DNA of 17,571 nucleotides from Methanothrix sp. (GCA_003162615.1 PMNG01000213.1:1-17571), one strand, 5' to 3'; counted from the stretch's first letter, positions 1 to 7,142 are shown. Program-made: numbers and translations. The notes: generated by a model not told the origin, from the sequence alone.

Positions 1-69
1 GCGGATGGTTTTTCATGGGAAAGGCGTAGTAGGATTTTGGGGATTTAGGATTCCTCTTAACCCAATAAT

Positions 70-75
70 AAAAAA
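70..75 (-). terminator. Oligo-T tract after the UbiA gene
   Basis: The minus strand carries six consecutive T residues about 10 nt past the prenyltransferase stop codon. Archaeal RNA polymerase commonly stops at oligo-T without a hairpin, so this is a plausible terminator of the PGI-UbiA transcript. The rest of positions 1-83 shows no gene. Confidence 0.35.
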
Positions 76-83
76 TAGCGCGG

Positions 84-1010
84 TTAGAGTGCACCCGCAT
101 ATGGCAGCCATGTCCTCAGGAGCACATCCACGATGATTGCCGCAAACAGCACCGCACGGTAGCTGGCAGACTGGTAGAACAATCTTTCCCCGCGCTCCGC
201 CGTAGGATGACGCACGAAGTCCAGATTCTGCAAAAGCAGCCAGACTCCGGCCAAGGCCGCCGCCACTAAATAGAACGGCCCGAGGCCAGCAGTGAGGCCT
301 AAGCCGATGGACAAGGCAACTCCTATTAACCAGAATATAGCTACCATCTTTGAGGTCGCTGGTATTCCATAAGTCACGGGCATTGTCGGTATGCCCTCGG
401 CTCTATCCCCAACCACGTCTCGGGAGGCATCGCAGTTGGTGAATCCCCAGTCGGTAATGCAGATCATCATGGCCAGGATTATGGATGCCGGATGAATGCC
501 CGGACCCGCCTTCAGGAACCCAACCGGCTCTATGGCCAGCCACACGCCGAAGGGCACCAGCCCGAAGGCAATGCCCACGAAGATCCAGGAAAAGGGCGTG
601 TTCCTCTTAGCCCAGGAAGAATAGATGGCGATAACGATAGTAGCGGCGACCAGGTTGACAAAGCTCTCTGGATTCAGATAAAGGGCAACAACAGCAGCCA
701 CTGCGAAAAGAAAAAGCGACCAGGCCACAGCCTCGCGTTTGCTTAGCTGCATCGATGGTAGAGGCCGGTCTGGCATGGCGATCCTGTCCACGTCTATGTC
801 GCAGCAGTCGTTGAAGACGTATGAGCTGGTTATGGCACAATAAGCGCCCACAATAGCCAGGATAAACGGCAAGAGATCCGGCAATCCGCCGCTGACAGCG
901 TAACTGGCAAGCAAGGCCGATGCCGCTGGCAATGCAAGGTCCATTGGAGCCAGCGGAGGCCGCAGTAACCGGATGTGTGCCTTGAAACGCGAGAGGTTCA
1001 TCAGGCTCAT
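84..1010 (-). CDS. UbiA-family prenyltransferase
   Basis: A 308-residue polytopic membrane protein of the UbiA superfamily, which transfers a polyprenyl group from its diphosphate to an acceptor inside the membrane. Both Mg-diphosphate motifs are visible: the first at residues 67-75 (N67-D68-x-x-D71-x-x-x-D75) and the second at about 198-202 (D198-x-x-x-D202) inside a D-V-V-G-D-R context. Hydrophobic segments run throughout, as expected for the usual eight or nine helices. It starts 15 nt after the stop of the glucose-6-phosphate isomerase gene, so the two are probably co-transcribed. In archaea the family includes DGGGP synthase (second prenyl transfer in ether-lipid synthesis) and several quinone or tetrapyrrole prenylases. 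The sequence does not tell me which acceptor is used, so the family call is firm and the substrate open. Confidence 0.88.
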   Translation of the reverse strand: MSLMNLSRFKAHIRLLRPPLAPMDLALPAASALLASYAVSGGLPDLLPFILAIVGAYCAITSSYVFNDCCDIDVDRIAMPDRPLPSMQLSKREAVAWSLFLFAVAAVVALYLNPESFVNLVAATIVIAIYSSWAKRNTPFSWIFVGIAFGLVPFGVWLAIEPVGFLKAGPGIHPASIILAMMICITDWGFTNCDASRDVVGDRAEGIPTMPVTYGIPATSKMVAIFWLIGVALSIGLGLTAGLGPFYLVAAALAGVWLLLQNLDFVRHPTAERGERLFYQSASYRAVLFAAIIVDVLLRTWLPYAGAL

Positions 1011-1025
1011 TTAGGCCAGCACTAT

Positions 1026-1760
1026 CTAAATAAAACCCTCGAAGAGCCCGAGGTCCAACTCGGGATTCACCAGATAGTCCAGGCGTCCTGGCTCACGCAG
1101 AAGTGGATACATCTCCCGTCCTTTGGCCATGCCCAGCCTGCGCAGCAAGCCGTTATCTGGAGCATCAACCCTTATAAGCTCGGCAGCCTCCGGGCATCGT
1201 TGGTTCTTTACAAATCCATCTTTGGTGAAGAAGTAAGCCCCCCCGCCCTTTTGTCTATAAGGCTCATAGAGCGAGGAAAACTCCCTGGCCACGAAGTTGG
1301 CCATCTTGAGGGTCTTGTTGGATCGATTTATAGTGATGTGGCCGTAGTCCGGAGGCACCAGCACCTTGTCCCCAGATGAGGCATTAACTGCCACCACGTA
1401 GCTCAAGTCCTGTTTCTGCAAAAGGTACAATGCCTCGCCCTCTAGCACTTCATAGATCTCCGGATAGGAGACGCTACCTCCGGGAGGCAGAGGATGGTAG
1501 TGGCCAGCGGTCTTGATATACTCCCTTCCAAGCATAGCGGGAGGGATCACTGTGATATCGTACCGGAGGCCCTGGTCGAGAAGCCGGTCGCGATCTGCCC
1601 TGGTGAGGTAAAGATCCCTGTACATGTAGTAGAGCTCGAAGTTCTGGGCACTAGCCAACCACTCTTGATCGAAGATCACATCCGACATGTCGTAGAGACG
1701 GCGAATGTCAGGCTCTTTGAGCTTGCTTCCAAACTCCAGTTCCCTCATTCTTAGCACCAT
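1026..1760 (-). CDS. pgiA: Cupin-type glucose-6-phosphate isomerase
   Basis: Archaeal cupin phosphoglucose isomerase interconverting glucose-6-phosphate and fructose-6-phosphate in gluconeogenesis and glycolysis; unrelated in fold to the bacterial enzyme. The metal site is readable: the G-H-Y-H-P motif gives H87 and H89, P-E-I-Y-E-V gives E101, and P-P-D-Y-G-H gives H141, matching the His-His-Glu-His set known from the Pyrococcus enzyme. At 244 residues it is somewhat longer than the roughly 190-residue Pyrococcus form, with extensions at both ends. A TATA-like box at 1780-1788 is centred about 25 nt before the ATG at 1760, which suggests a leaderless message from that codon. An internal ATG at 1748 preceded by GGTG is an alternative start. 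The UbiA gene follows directly. Confidence 0.9.
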   Translation of the reverse strand: MVLRMRELEFGSKLKEPDIRRLYDMSDVIFDQEWLASAQNFELYYMYRDLYLTRADRDRLLDQGLRYDITVIPPAMLGREYIKTAGHYHPLPPGGSVSYPEIYEVLEGEALYLLQKQDLSYVVAVNASSGDKVLVPPDYGHITINRSNKTLKMANFVAREFSSLYEPYRQKGGGAYFFTKDGFVKNQRCPEAAELIRVDAPDNGLLRRLGMAKGREMYPLLREPGRLDYLVNPELDLGLFEGFI

Positions 1761-1779
1761 GCCTACATCAGGTTCATGG

Positions 1780-1788
1780 TTTATATTG
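1780..1788 (-). promoter_or_regulatory. TATA-like box of the pgiA-UbiA unit
   Basis: The minus strand reads CAATATAAA. Its centre lies about 24-25 nt upstream of the first ATG, the normal TATA-to-start distance in archaea, so transcription would begin at or next to the start codon. Confidence 0.45.
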
Positions 1789-1877
1789 ATAGTCCCTGCT
1801 ATCTCATTATGGCCTTATGGCTGGTCACGCCCCCTGCAGAGCTGAGGCGATGTCCCTCCCTCTCTGGCGAGTTTAGG

Positions 1878-2327
1878 CTAATGGCAGTCTAGGGATCCAT
1901 CGATGGTGAAGTACTCCGTAAGGACCTTCTTGTAATCGACTATGATATCCACCTTCCACATGCCGGGCATGCGGGCGGGATCATTTCCCTTTATCTTGAG
2001 ACTGGACCAGAGCGGCGCTGCCCATAGTCCAGCCGGCCCGTCGACCGGCGGTATCACTCCAAAGGACCTTGAATAGACTCTTCCCTCCGGATAGTACCAT
2101 CTCCACTCGACATTGTGGACCTCAAGGTCCCTCCACACCAGAACCCAAGAGACTGCCTGGTCGTCATCTGTTGAGAAGGTGCTCGTCCTTCCGATAGGTT
2201 CCGAGTATTTGCCTATGTCCGAGGCCATAGTATGCTCGCTGACCAGAAAGAACATGGGATCTGCCTGTACAGCTCCTCCAGCGAGCAAAAAGGCCAAAAC
2301 GGCCAAAACTAACTTGAATCCTTTCAT
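1878..2327 (-). CDS. Small secreted protein of unknown function
   Basis: A 149-residue protein I do not recognise. The N-terminus is a clear Sec signal: MKGFK, a hydrophobic stretch at residues 6-18, and a likely cut after A-V-Q-A (about residue 22). The mature part is rich in W, Y and D and ends in a beta-strand-like block around residues 122-142 (G-M-W-K-V-D-I-I-V-D-Y-K-K then Y-F-T-I-D). That block resembles the last strands of Ig-like or surface-adhesion modules that occur in many secreted prokaryotic proteins. It contains only one cysteine, at the penultimate residue. The start is well supported by AGGTGA at 2334-2339, six nt before the ATG. It stands alone with its own TATA-like elements (2367-2376 or 2384-2391), so it is probably regulated independently. 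Confidence 0.72.
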   Translation of the reverse strand: MKGFKLVLAVLAFLLAGGAVQADPMFFLVSEHTMASDIGKYSEPIGRTSTFSTDDDQAVSWVLVWRDLEVHNVEWRWYYPEGRVYSRSFGVIPPVDGPAGLWAAPLWSSLKIKGNDPARMPGMWKVDIIVDYKKVLTEYFTIDGSLDCH

Positions 2328-2403
2328 CGCTGCTCACCTTATAAGTTTGTTTAATACCCCATCTATCTATAATAAATGACTTCATTATAAAGATACCGAT
2401 CCT

Positions 2404-2421
2404 TACCTATGGTCATAGGTA
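2404..2421. promoter_or_regulatory. 18-bp dyad upstream of the secreted-protein gene
   Basis: Arms TACCTATG (2404-2411) and CATAGGTA (2414-2421) are perfect inverted repeats around a GT centre. The dyad sits about 12 nt upstream of the TATA-like element at 2384-2391 and about 77 nt upstream of the start codon, a place where an archaeal activator or repressor dimer could bind. No factor is assigned. The rest of 2328-2536 is AT-rich and shows no gene. Confidence 0.35.
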
Positions 2422-2536
2422 GAATTCGGATATCAAGGAAGTGCGACTCACCAATTCAAGGTAGAGTCCCGGACACAGGGTACCAGCTACGTAAAACAGA
2501 TACAGCTTAAAGATATGGATTATTGGATAATTGTTT

Positions 2537-3172
2537 CTAAAAAACCAGCGGCTCGATTTCATTTATCGTGGCAATAGCTCCAGGGATATCCACAACGCTT
2601 ACCGCTGCATCCATTATGGTTCCGTCGCCTGTGGCTATAACGCCCTTCATCTCTTTCAACTGGCGATCGACGTCTTGAGCAGTCCTGACCATTCCCAGCA
2701 CATCATGTTCAGCCATAACCCGGCGCATCAAGACCGCAAGTCGGCCACTCATGCTGATCTGTTGATCCAAGAGAACCTCGGTTACGACCGGGCATGCTGA
2801 TGCTAGCAGATCGAAGATTGCGTCGAGGGCTGGAGCTGTTAGGTCTGAGGGTCTGTAGCTCCTGAATATCCCCTGGGCATCGCGAAGGAATCCGTCGTCG
2901 CAGAGATATACGGGTTTTCCTCCGAGGAGGCTTTCCACCGAGATAAGCACGTTGTACCCATCGATAAACAAGGCTCTTCCATGAAGAGCTTTCAAGGGCT
3001 GAATCTTATCCCTGCGTGCTTTAGCCGTATCTGAGGCCACCACAACTCTTGTCAGCACGAACCTCTGCTCTTCAGGGAGACGGTGATGATCGGACACAAA
3101 TCTTATGGCCGACTCCTTTGGGTATCCATGATCCACCAGGTACCTGGCGTCCCGGGCAGCTGCCTTCAGCAC
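2537..3172 (-). CDS. DUF434/DUF5616 protein (COG2454-like), PIN/NYN-like
   Basis: A 211-residue protein matching what I know of the archaeal COG2454 family: an N-terminal helical DUF434 segment (about residues 1-58) and a C-terminal DUF5616 domain (about 62-205). The second domain has acidic residues placed as in NYN/PIN-type nucleases: F-I-D71-G-Y-N, D136 after V-L-L, and D183/D188 in T-G-D-G-T-I-M-D. This suggests a metal-dependent nuclease fold, which is an inference; no activity is established to my knowledge. The start is GTG at 3172, overlapping the fumarase beta stop by 7 bp (GTGCTGA), so it is translated from the same message as the fumarase genes. A T6 run lies inside its last codons and stop and may end the operon. 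Confidence 0.75.
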   Translation of the reverse strand: MLKAAARDARYLVDHGYPKESAIRFVSDHHRLPEEQRFVLTRVVVASDTAKARRDKIQPLKALHGRALFIDGYNVLISVESLLGGKPVYLCDDGFLRDAQGIFRSYRPSDLTAPALDAIFDLLASACPVVTEVLLDQQISMSGRLAVLMRRVMAEHDVLGMVRTAQDVDRQLKEMKGVIATGDGTIMDAAVSVVDIPGAIATINEIEPLVF

Positions 3173-3705
3173 TTCGTTGGCTTTGGCTTGTTCTCTATAG
3201 ACCGTCTGACCTCCTCGTAAAGATCGCCGCCATGCGAGTCTATGGCGACTACCATTGGTCCCAGATCTAAAGCCTCGAACTCCCAGAGGGCCTCGGCCAT
3301 CCCCAGCTCCTTAAGGTGAACTTCCCGTATTTTGAGCTGCTTAGCGGCCACCGCTCCGCAGCCTCCTGGATAAGCTAGGTACACTGCCCTTCCCCGGAAA
3401 GGCTTGCCCGGCAAGCCGCCTTTGCCAATGATGGCTCGAACGCCCAGATCGAGAATGAAGTGGGTGTACCTGTCCATCCTCCCGCTTGTGGTAGGACCTG
3501 CAGAGATGACCTTCTGGCCTCTGATCAACGGGCCGCAGTGGTAAAGGGCAGCACCCTTCAGTTCAACGGGGCTTCCCTTAGACTTGAGCAGGGCATGAGC
3601 CTTGTCCCTGGCCGTGAATAAGGTACCACATAGAAAGACAACGTCTCCTACGTGTAAGGATTCTATGTCCTGGACGGAGAGGGGCATTTTGAGCTTATGC
3701 TCCAC
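3166..3705 (-). CDS. fumB: Fumarate hydratase, beta subunit (class I)
   Basis: The C-terminal-domain subunit of the two-part iron-sulfur fumarase, which hydrates fumarate to (S)-malate with the alpha subunit encoded just upstream. Recognisable blocks are G-T-L-F-T-A-R-D (27-34), A-L-Y-H-C-G-P-L (53-60), S-A-G-P-T-T-S-G-R-M-D (68-78) and G-K-G-G-L-P-G-K (94-101), all typical of Fumerase_C. Its 179 residues fit the separate archaeal subunit. The start GTG at 3705 abuts the alpha TAA with no gap; an ATG six codons in (3687) is possible. The relatives L-tartrate dehydratase and mesaconase have the same architecture, so substrate is inferred from the usual methanogen context. Confidence 0.9.
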   Translation of the reverse strand: MEHKLKMPLSVQDIESLHVGDVVFLCGTLFTARDKAHALLKSKGSPVELKGAALYHCGPLIRGQKVISAGPTTSGRMDRYTHFILDLGVRAIIGKGGLPGKPFRGRAVYLAYPGGCGAVAAKQLKIREVHLKELGMAEALWEFEALDLGPMVVAIDSHGGDLYEEVRRSIENKPKPTKC

Positions 3706-4515
3706 TTACCTCACCACCTTCGAGGCGCACCTGTGGGCCCAGCACTGAAAGTTTATGGCCACAGGAAGCGAGGCCGTGTGACAGGATGCCTTCTTAATCC
3801 TCACTCCTAAGGCGGTAATGTCGCCTCCCAGGCCCATGGGGCCTATCCCAAGGGAATTGATTTTTCTAAGAAGGTCCAGCTCCTGCTCGGAAGACCCCGG
3901 CATGTTGAACAGAGCCCGTTTGGCTAGCCTTGCTGCCAGGTCGAAGGTTCCACCTATTCCTATGCCGAGGAACAGAGGTGGGCAGGCGTTGGCGGCACGT
4001 TCGGCAATCTTCTGTAAAATGAAATCAAAAGGATCGTCGGCAGGGTTCAGCATCCCGACAAGGCTCATGTTCTCTGAGCCAGCACCCTTTGGAAAGGCAG
4101 TGATGCGCAAGCCGTCCCCGTAAACCTCGTCCACGATCAAGTCGGGAAGCATAACGCCAGTATTGTCTCCGGAGTTCTTTCGGCTGAGCGGATCAACAAC
4201 ATTGGGCCTGAGCGGCACCTCCAAAGTTGCCCTGCGAACTCCTTCGGCTATGGCATCGCGAAGATCAAAATCTATATCCAGGTCGCGACCTTTCTGCAAA
4301 TTGAAAATAAGAAGGCCGGTGTCCTGGCACATGGGCAAGCTCTCAGACTGAGCGATGTGAATGTTCTGGAGGATCAGTTGAAGCTGGGACCTGGCCACCT
4401 GATTGGTTTCCAGCTCGAAGGCCTGCTCTATCAGCGTCTGAACCCAAGGTGGCAGCGAGGTCTCAGCCTCCCGGAGAACCCGTACGGTAGCCTCTATAAC
4501 TTCAGATTTTCTCAT
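3706..4515 (-). CDS. fumA: Fumarate hydratase, alpha subunit (class I, [4Fe-4S])
   Basis: The N-terminal catalytic subunit of oxygen-sensitive class I fumarase, acting in the partial citric-acid-cycle reactions of methanogens. The expected cluster cysteines are present: C63 in M-C-Q-D-T-G, C178 in N-A-C-P-P, and C258 in F-Q-C-W-A-H-R. Other family blocks are S-G-D-N-T-G (115-120), K-G-A-G-S-E-N-M-S (143-151) and G-I-G-I-G-G-T (184-190). At 269 residues it is about the normal length for the split subunit. It starts at ATG 4515, overlapping the DUF166 gene end by 14 bp, with AGGCGG five nt upstream inside that gene, which points to translational coupling. The beta gene follows with no spacing. 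Confidence 0.92.
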   Translation of the reverse strand: MRKSEVIEATVRVLREAETSLPPWVQTLIEQAFELETNQVARSQLQLILQNIHIAQSESLPMCQDTGLLIFNLQKGRDLDIDFDLRDAIAEGVRRATLEVPLRPNVVDPLSRKNSGDNTGVMLPDLIVDEVYGDGLRITAFPKGAGSENMSLVGMLNPADDPFDFILQKIAERAANACPPLFLGIGIGGTFDLAARLAKRALFNMPGSSEQELDLLRKINSLGIGPMGLGGDITALGVRIKKASCHTASLPVAINFQCWAHRCASKVVR

Positions 4516-5230
4516 CTTTGCCGCCTATCTTGATCGGCCTGGACTGATCAGGTATGGTCAGTTCTGTATTTATTCCTAGAGCTTTTTCCAGGGCGTGCTT
4601 GTGCAGGTCTGCCGATGTGTGGATTCCTCCTGGAGTCCCGCGCACGGCCCGGCAGGGGTACTGCTGACACAGAAGGCCCGCCAGGGCGGGTGCTTCCTCA
4701 ACAGTCTTGCCTACGAGCCCCTGAGCCACGTGCCAGGTTCCTCCGCAGGGGGAGCCTCTGACAACCTTCACTGAGGTTATCCGGCCGTCCTTCGTCTCCA
4801 CATCGAACACGGGACTGCCTAGACGTTCTGCAAAAGCGTCTACCGCAGGTATGCCGCACTTATCCAGGGTGCAACAGATCTCATCCACCTCGATGTGGAT
4901 ACCGTATTTTCTAGCAAGGTCCTCCAGCTCGCCTATGGACCCCGCCCTGCCCATTCCACCAGGTATGACGACCGCCTTAACCCCCCGTTCTCCTGCAAGC
5001 TTTACAATCGAGGGGGTCAGATCTGGATGAAAGGTGTAGAGGATTAGAATGTCCGACTGAAAAACCCGAAGGTCCAGATTAAGACCTTTAAGGAACTCTT
5101 CTGGATCCTCTATGAACCCCGGGAGCAGCTCAGGGATATCGGCCGTCACGACTTCAAAGTCAGTTTGCTGCCTGATGGTTTCTATTAGGCGTTCTCCGTA
5201 CTTGCCTCTCTTGACCACACCAACCCGCAT
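4502..5230 (-). CDS. DUF166 family protein (DfsP-like), cysteine-rich
   Basis: A 242-residue protein of the DUF166/COG1810 family, found mainly in methanogens and other anaerobes and often labelled thymidylate-synthase-related without real evidence; related proteins in some anaerobes are selenoproteins. An N-terminal Rossmann-like part (M-R-V-G-V-V-K-R-G-K-Y-G-E-R) precedes the P-G-G-M-G-R-A-G-S-I-G loop at about 90-100. Six cysteines lie in the second half: C119, C120, C125, C162, C188 and C193, including P-C-G-G-T-W. The grouping would suit an Fe-S or metal site, which is an inference. It is the first gene of the fumarase operon, and its ATG at 5230 lies about 27 nt from a TATA-like box, suggesting a leaderless transcript. 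Function unknown; the context suggests a link to the iron-sulfur fumarase. Confidence 0.8.
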   Translation of the reverse strand: MRVGVVKRGKYGERLIETIRQQTDFEVVTADIPELLPGFIEDPEEFLKGLNLDLRVFQSDILILYTFHPDLTPSIVKLAGERGVKAVVIPGGMGRAGSIGELEDLARKYGIHIEVDEICCTLDKCGIPAVDAFAERLGSPVFDVETKDGRITSVKVVRGSPCGGTWHVAQGLVGKTVEEAPALAGLLCQQYPCRAVRGTPGGIHTSADLHKHALEKALGINTELTIPDQSRPIKIGGKDEKI

Positions 5231-5241
5231 GGAAGAACATT

Positions 5242-5274
5242 CGGCAAGGCCGGTTAAATAAATTCCTTTTGCCG
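5242..5274. promoter_or_regulatory. Shared divergent promoter with flanking inverted repeat
   Basis: The sequence TTAAATAA at 5254-5261 can serve as a TATA box in both directions: for the DUF166-fumarase operon (start 5230) and for cfbB/cbiA (start 5311). It is bracketed by CGGCAA (5242-5247) and TTGCCG (5269-5274), an inverted repeat centred at 5258, essentially on the TATA box. A dimer bound there would cover the promoter for both directions. Confidence 0.45.
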
Positions 5275-5310
5275 GCGAAAAGATATTTAGGTAGCCAACA
5301 GAGCTGGGCT

Positions 5311-6630
5311 ATGATTCCGGCAGTGCTCATTGCTGGCACTCACAGTGGGGTAGGCAAGACAACGGTGGTCCTGGGGCTCATGGCTGCTCTTCGGAGGCGC
5401 AGCTTGACTGTCCAGCCCTTCAAAGTGGGGCCGGATTTCATAGATCCATCACACCACACGGCTATCTGCGGCCGCACTTCCAGAAACCTGGACATATTCA
5501 TGATGGGGGTTGATGGAGTCAGGCGATCTTTTAACAGGGGAGTAGCAGGTGCGGACGTGGCAGTGGTTGAGGGGGTCATGGGGCTGTTTGACGGCCTGGA
5601 TGCATCTGAGGAGGCAAGCACAGCCCAATTGGCCAAGGCCCTTGACATTCCAGTCCTGCTGGTCATAAACGTCCACGGCATGTCCCGGAGCGCGGGCGCC
5701 ATGGAGATGGGGTACGCGAACTTCGACCCCGGTGTACGGCTGGTCGGAACCATTCTCAACCACGTAGGAAGCGATCGACATCTATCCATCCTCCGGGAGT
5801 CACTTAAGCTGCCGATCTTTGGAGCCTTGCCGCGCAGCCCACAGGTAGAACTGAAGAGCAGGCACTTGGGATTGCAGATGGGATTCGAGATGGAGCACGA
5901 TCTGGAGGCGCTTGCATCCCTGGTGGAGGCTCATGTCGACATCGAAAGTATTCTCGACCTGACCTATGAACCATGCTGCGCCACTGAAGCAGAGGAGGCG
6001 GGCGACGCAAAGGTCCGGATAGGAGTAGCAATGGACGAAGCATTCTGCTTTTATTACGAGGAGAACTTCGCAGAGCTGAAGAGAAGGGGAGCGGATCTTA
6101 TCTACTTCAGCCCCATGCGCGACGAGCTTCCGGATGTGGATGGATTGTACATCGGAGGGGGCTATCCTGAGCTTTATGCAGCGCAGCTAGAGAGTGGCAA
6201 GGCTCGCATGCAGATCAAAAAGACGTCCCAAGACGGCATGCCCATCTACGGTGAGTGCGGTGGACTGATGTACCTTGGACAGGATCTAGTCTCTGAAGAT
6301 TCAACCCACCGCATGGTTGGAGCCCTGCCGGCAACCACTGTTATGACCAAAAAGCTCCAGGCCTTGGGTTATGTGAAGGCATGTGTAGTCAAGCCAAACC
6401 CGATTGTGGCTCTGGGAAAAGCCATACGAGGTCACGAGTTCCACTATTCCAGAATGGAATGCGAGGATGACGCCGAGTTCGCCTACCGGCTAAGCAGGGG
6501 TCGCGGCATTCAGGACGGCTGGGACGGCCTAGTAGAGTATAACACTCTTGGAGGGTACTTGCACACTCATTTTTATACGTATGCGGTTGATAGGTTTATC
6601 GATAGCTGTGGGGCCTACAGTCGGAGATGA
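5311..6630 (+). CDS. cfbB: Ni-sirohydrochlorin / cobyrinate a,c-diamide synthase
   Basis: A glutamine- and ATP-dependent amidase of the CobB/CbiA/CfbB family. In methanogens it converts the a and c acetates of Ni-sirohydrochlorin to amides in coenzyme F430 synthesis; the same type of enzyme acts on cobyrinate. From the ATG at 5311 it is 439 residues. The P-loop G-T-H-S-G-V-G-K-T is at 9-17, V-E-G-V-M-G-L-F-D-G near 86-95, and the C-terminal glutaminase has the nucleophile C316 in Y-G-E-C-G-G-L and histidines in G-H-E-F-H-Y (about 375-379) and L-H-T-H-F (about 418-420). An in-frame TTG at 5269 would add 14 residues, but it lies inside the inverted repeat, upstream of the likely transcription start, and family members begin just before the P-loop. 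No other F430 or cobalamin gene is adjacent, so F430 versus corrin cannot be settled here. Confidence 0.88.
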   Translation: MIPAVLIAGTHSGVGKTTVVLGLMAALRRRSLTVQPFKVGPDFIDPSHHTAICGRTSRNLDIFMMGVDGVRRSFNRGVAGADVAVVEGVMGLFDGLDASEEASTAQLAKALDIPVLLVINVHGMSRSAGAMEMGYANFDPGVRLVGTILNHVGSDRHLSILRESLKLPIFGALPRSPQVELKSRHLGLQMGFEMEHDLEALASLVEAHVDIESILDLTYEPCCATEAEEAGDAKVRIGVAMDEAFCFYYEENFAELKRRGADLIYFSPMRDELPDVDGLYIGGGYPELYAAQLESGKARMQIKKTSQDGMPIYGECGGLMYLGQDLVSEDSTHRMVGALPATTVMTKKLQALGYVKACVVKPNPIVALGKAIRGHEFHYSRMECEDDAEFAYRLSRGRGIQDGWDGLVEYNTLGGYLHTHFYTYAVDRFIDSCGAYSRR

Positions 6631-6710
6631 TATTCTCAAAATTATTACCATAAAGTGGTTTCTGACACAATGATCAGCAATTATTTCGGATGTATCAAGA
6701 TTAATTTGTC

Positions 6711-6716
6711 TTTTTT
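6711..6716 (+). terminator. T6 tract after cfbB
   Basis: Six T residues about 80 nt past the cfbB stop, in an AT-rich spacer (6631-6765), fit an archaeal oligo-T termination site. Confidence 0.3.
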
Positions 6717-6765
6717 AGAGAAAAGATTAAATTATGTAGCTAACAAGGCAAGGGGTTAATCAAAA

Positions 6766-6780
6766 ATGGATATATTATGA
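6766..6780 (+). other. Four-codon upstream ORF overlapping the repeat-protein start
   Basis: ATG GAT ATA TTA TGA encodes Met-Asp-Ile-Leu and stop. Its stop overlaps the start of the next gene as ATGA (6777-6780). AAGGGG at 6750-6755 is about 10 nt before this first ATG, whereas the main ATG has no Shine-Dalgarno of its own. Ribosomes could load here and reinitiate on the repeat protein. Confidence 0.3.
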
Positions 6781-7142
6781 AGAGTTCGATTAAGTATGGA
6801 TTGGTGCTTTTCTCCGTGCTAATGGCCGTCTCTTTTGGAGTGGCTCTTGCAGAGAAACAGATGGCGTCCAACAATACCAGTAAGGTCATGCCGTTGAACA
6901 ATACAACCAAAGTTGTGGGAAACAATACGACCAAGGCAGTAGGAAACGATAGCAAGCTGACAGTAAAGTCCGTAACGAACAACACCAGCAAGGCAATGCC
7001 ATTGAACAATACAACCAACGTTGTGGGAAACAATAGTAAGCTGACAGTCAAGGCCGTAACGAACAACACCAGCAAAGCAATGCCGCTGAACAATACAACC
7101 AAAACCGTACCTATGAACAACAGCAGCAAACCGTCAAAGTAA
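6777..7142 (+). CDS. Exported Asn/Thr/Lys repeat protein with dense N-glycosylation sequons
   Basis: A 121-residue protein I cannot place in a family. Residues 1-25 form a Sec signal ending in A-L-A. The remaining 96 residues are low complexity, dominated by N, T, S, K and V. They are built from a 28-residue unit present about three times: V-T-N-N-T-S-K-A-M-P-L-N-N-T-T then a G-N-N-S-K-L-T-V-K-like part. The first copy has an extra N-N-T-T-K-A-V-G block. I count 18 N-x-S/T sequons, mostly as overlapping pairs. The mature chain is strongly basic, with D58 and E26 its only acidic residues, and has no cysteine. This suggests a heavily glycosylated surface or sheath-associated peptide, which is an inference. 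It lies upstream of another exported protein. Confidence 0.65.
   Translation: MKSSIKYGLVLFSVLMAVSFGVALAEKQMASNNTSKVMPLNNTTKVVGNNTTKAVGNDSKLTVKSVTNNTSKAMPLNNTTNVVGNNSKLTVKAVTNNTSKAMPLNNTTKTVPMNNSSKPSK
6867..7130 (+). repeat. 84-bp direct repeats inside the repeat-protein gene
   Basis: The segment beginning CGTAACGAACAACACCAGCA at 6971 recurs at 7055, an 84-bp period (28 codons). A more diverged first unit starts near 6867. The second and third copies are nearly identical at the DNA level, indicating recent duplication or recombination. The period is a multiple of three, so unit number can change without breaking the frame. Confidence 0.75.

Noticed and set aside
4502..5230. Annotation of the DUF166 protein as thymidylate synthase.
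   Set aside because: None of the ThyA or ThyX catalytic motifs is visible. The label is an inherited name for the family.
6740..7129. Minus-strand 129-residue ORF rich in L, V and F repeats, resembling a membrane protein.
   Set aside because: It is the exact antisense of the N/T-rich repeat gene: AAC/ACC codons read backwards give V, L and G. The plus frame has a signal peptide and sequons and explains the pattern.
6867..7130. Regular repeats considered as a CRISPR array.
   Set aside because: Repeats are contiguous, in frame, lack unique spacers and encode a protein.
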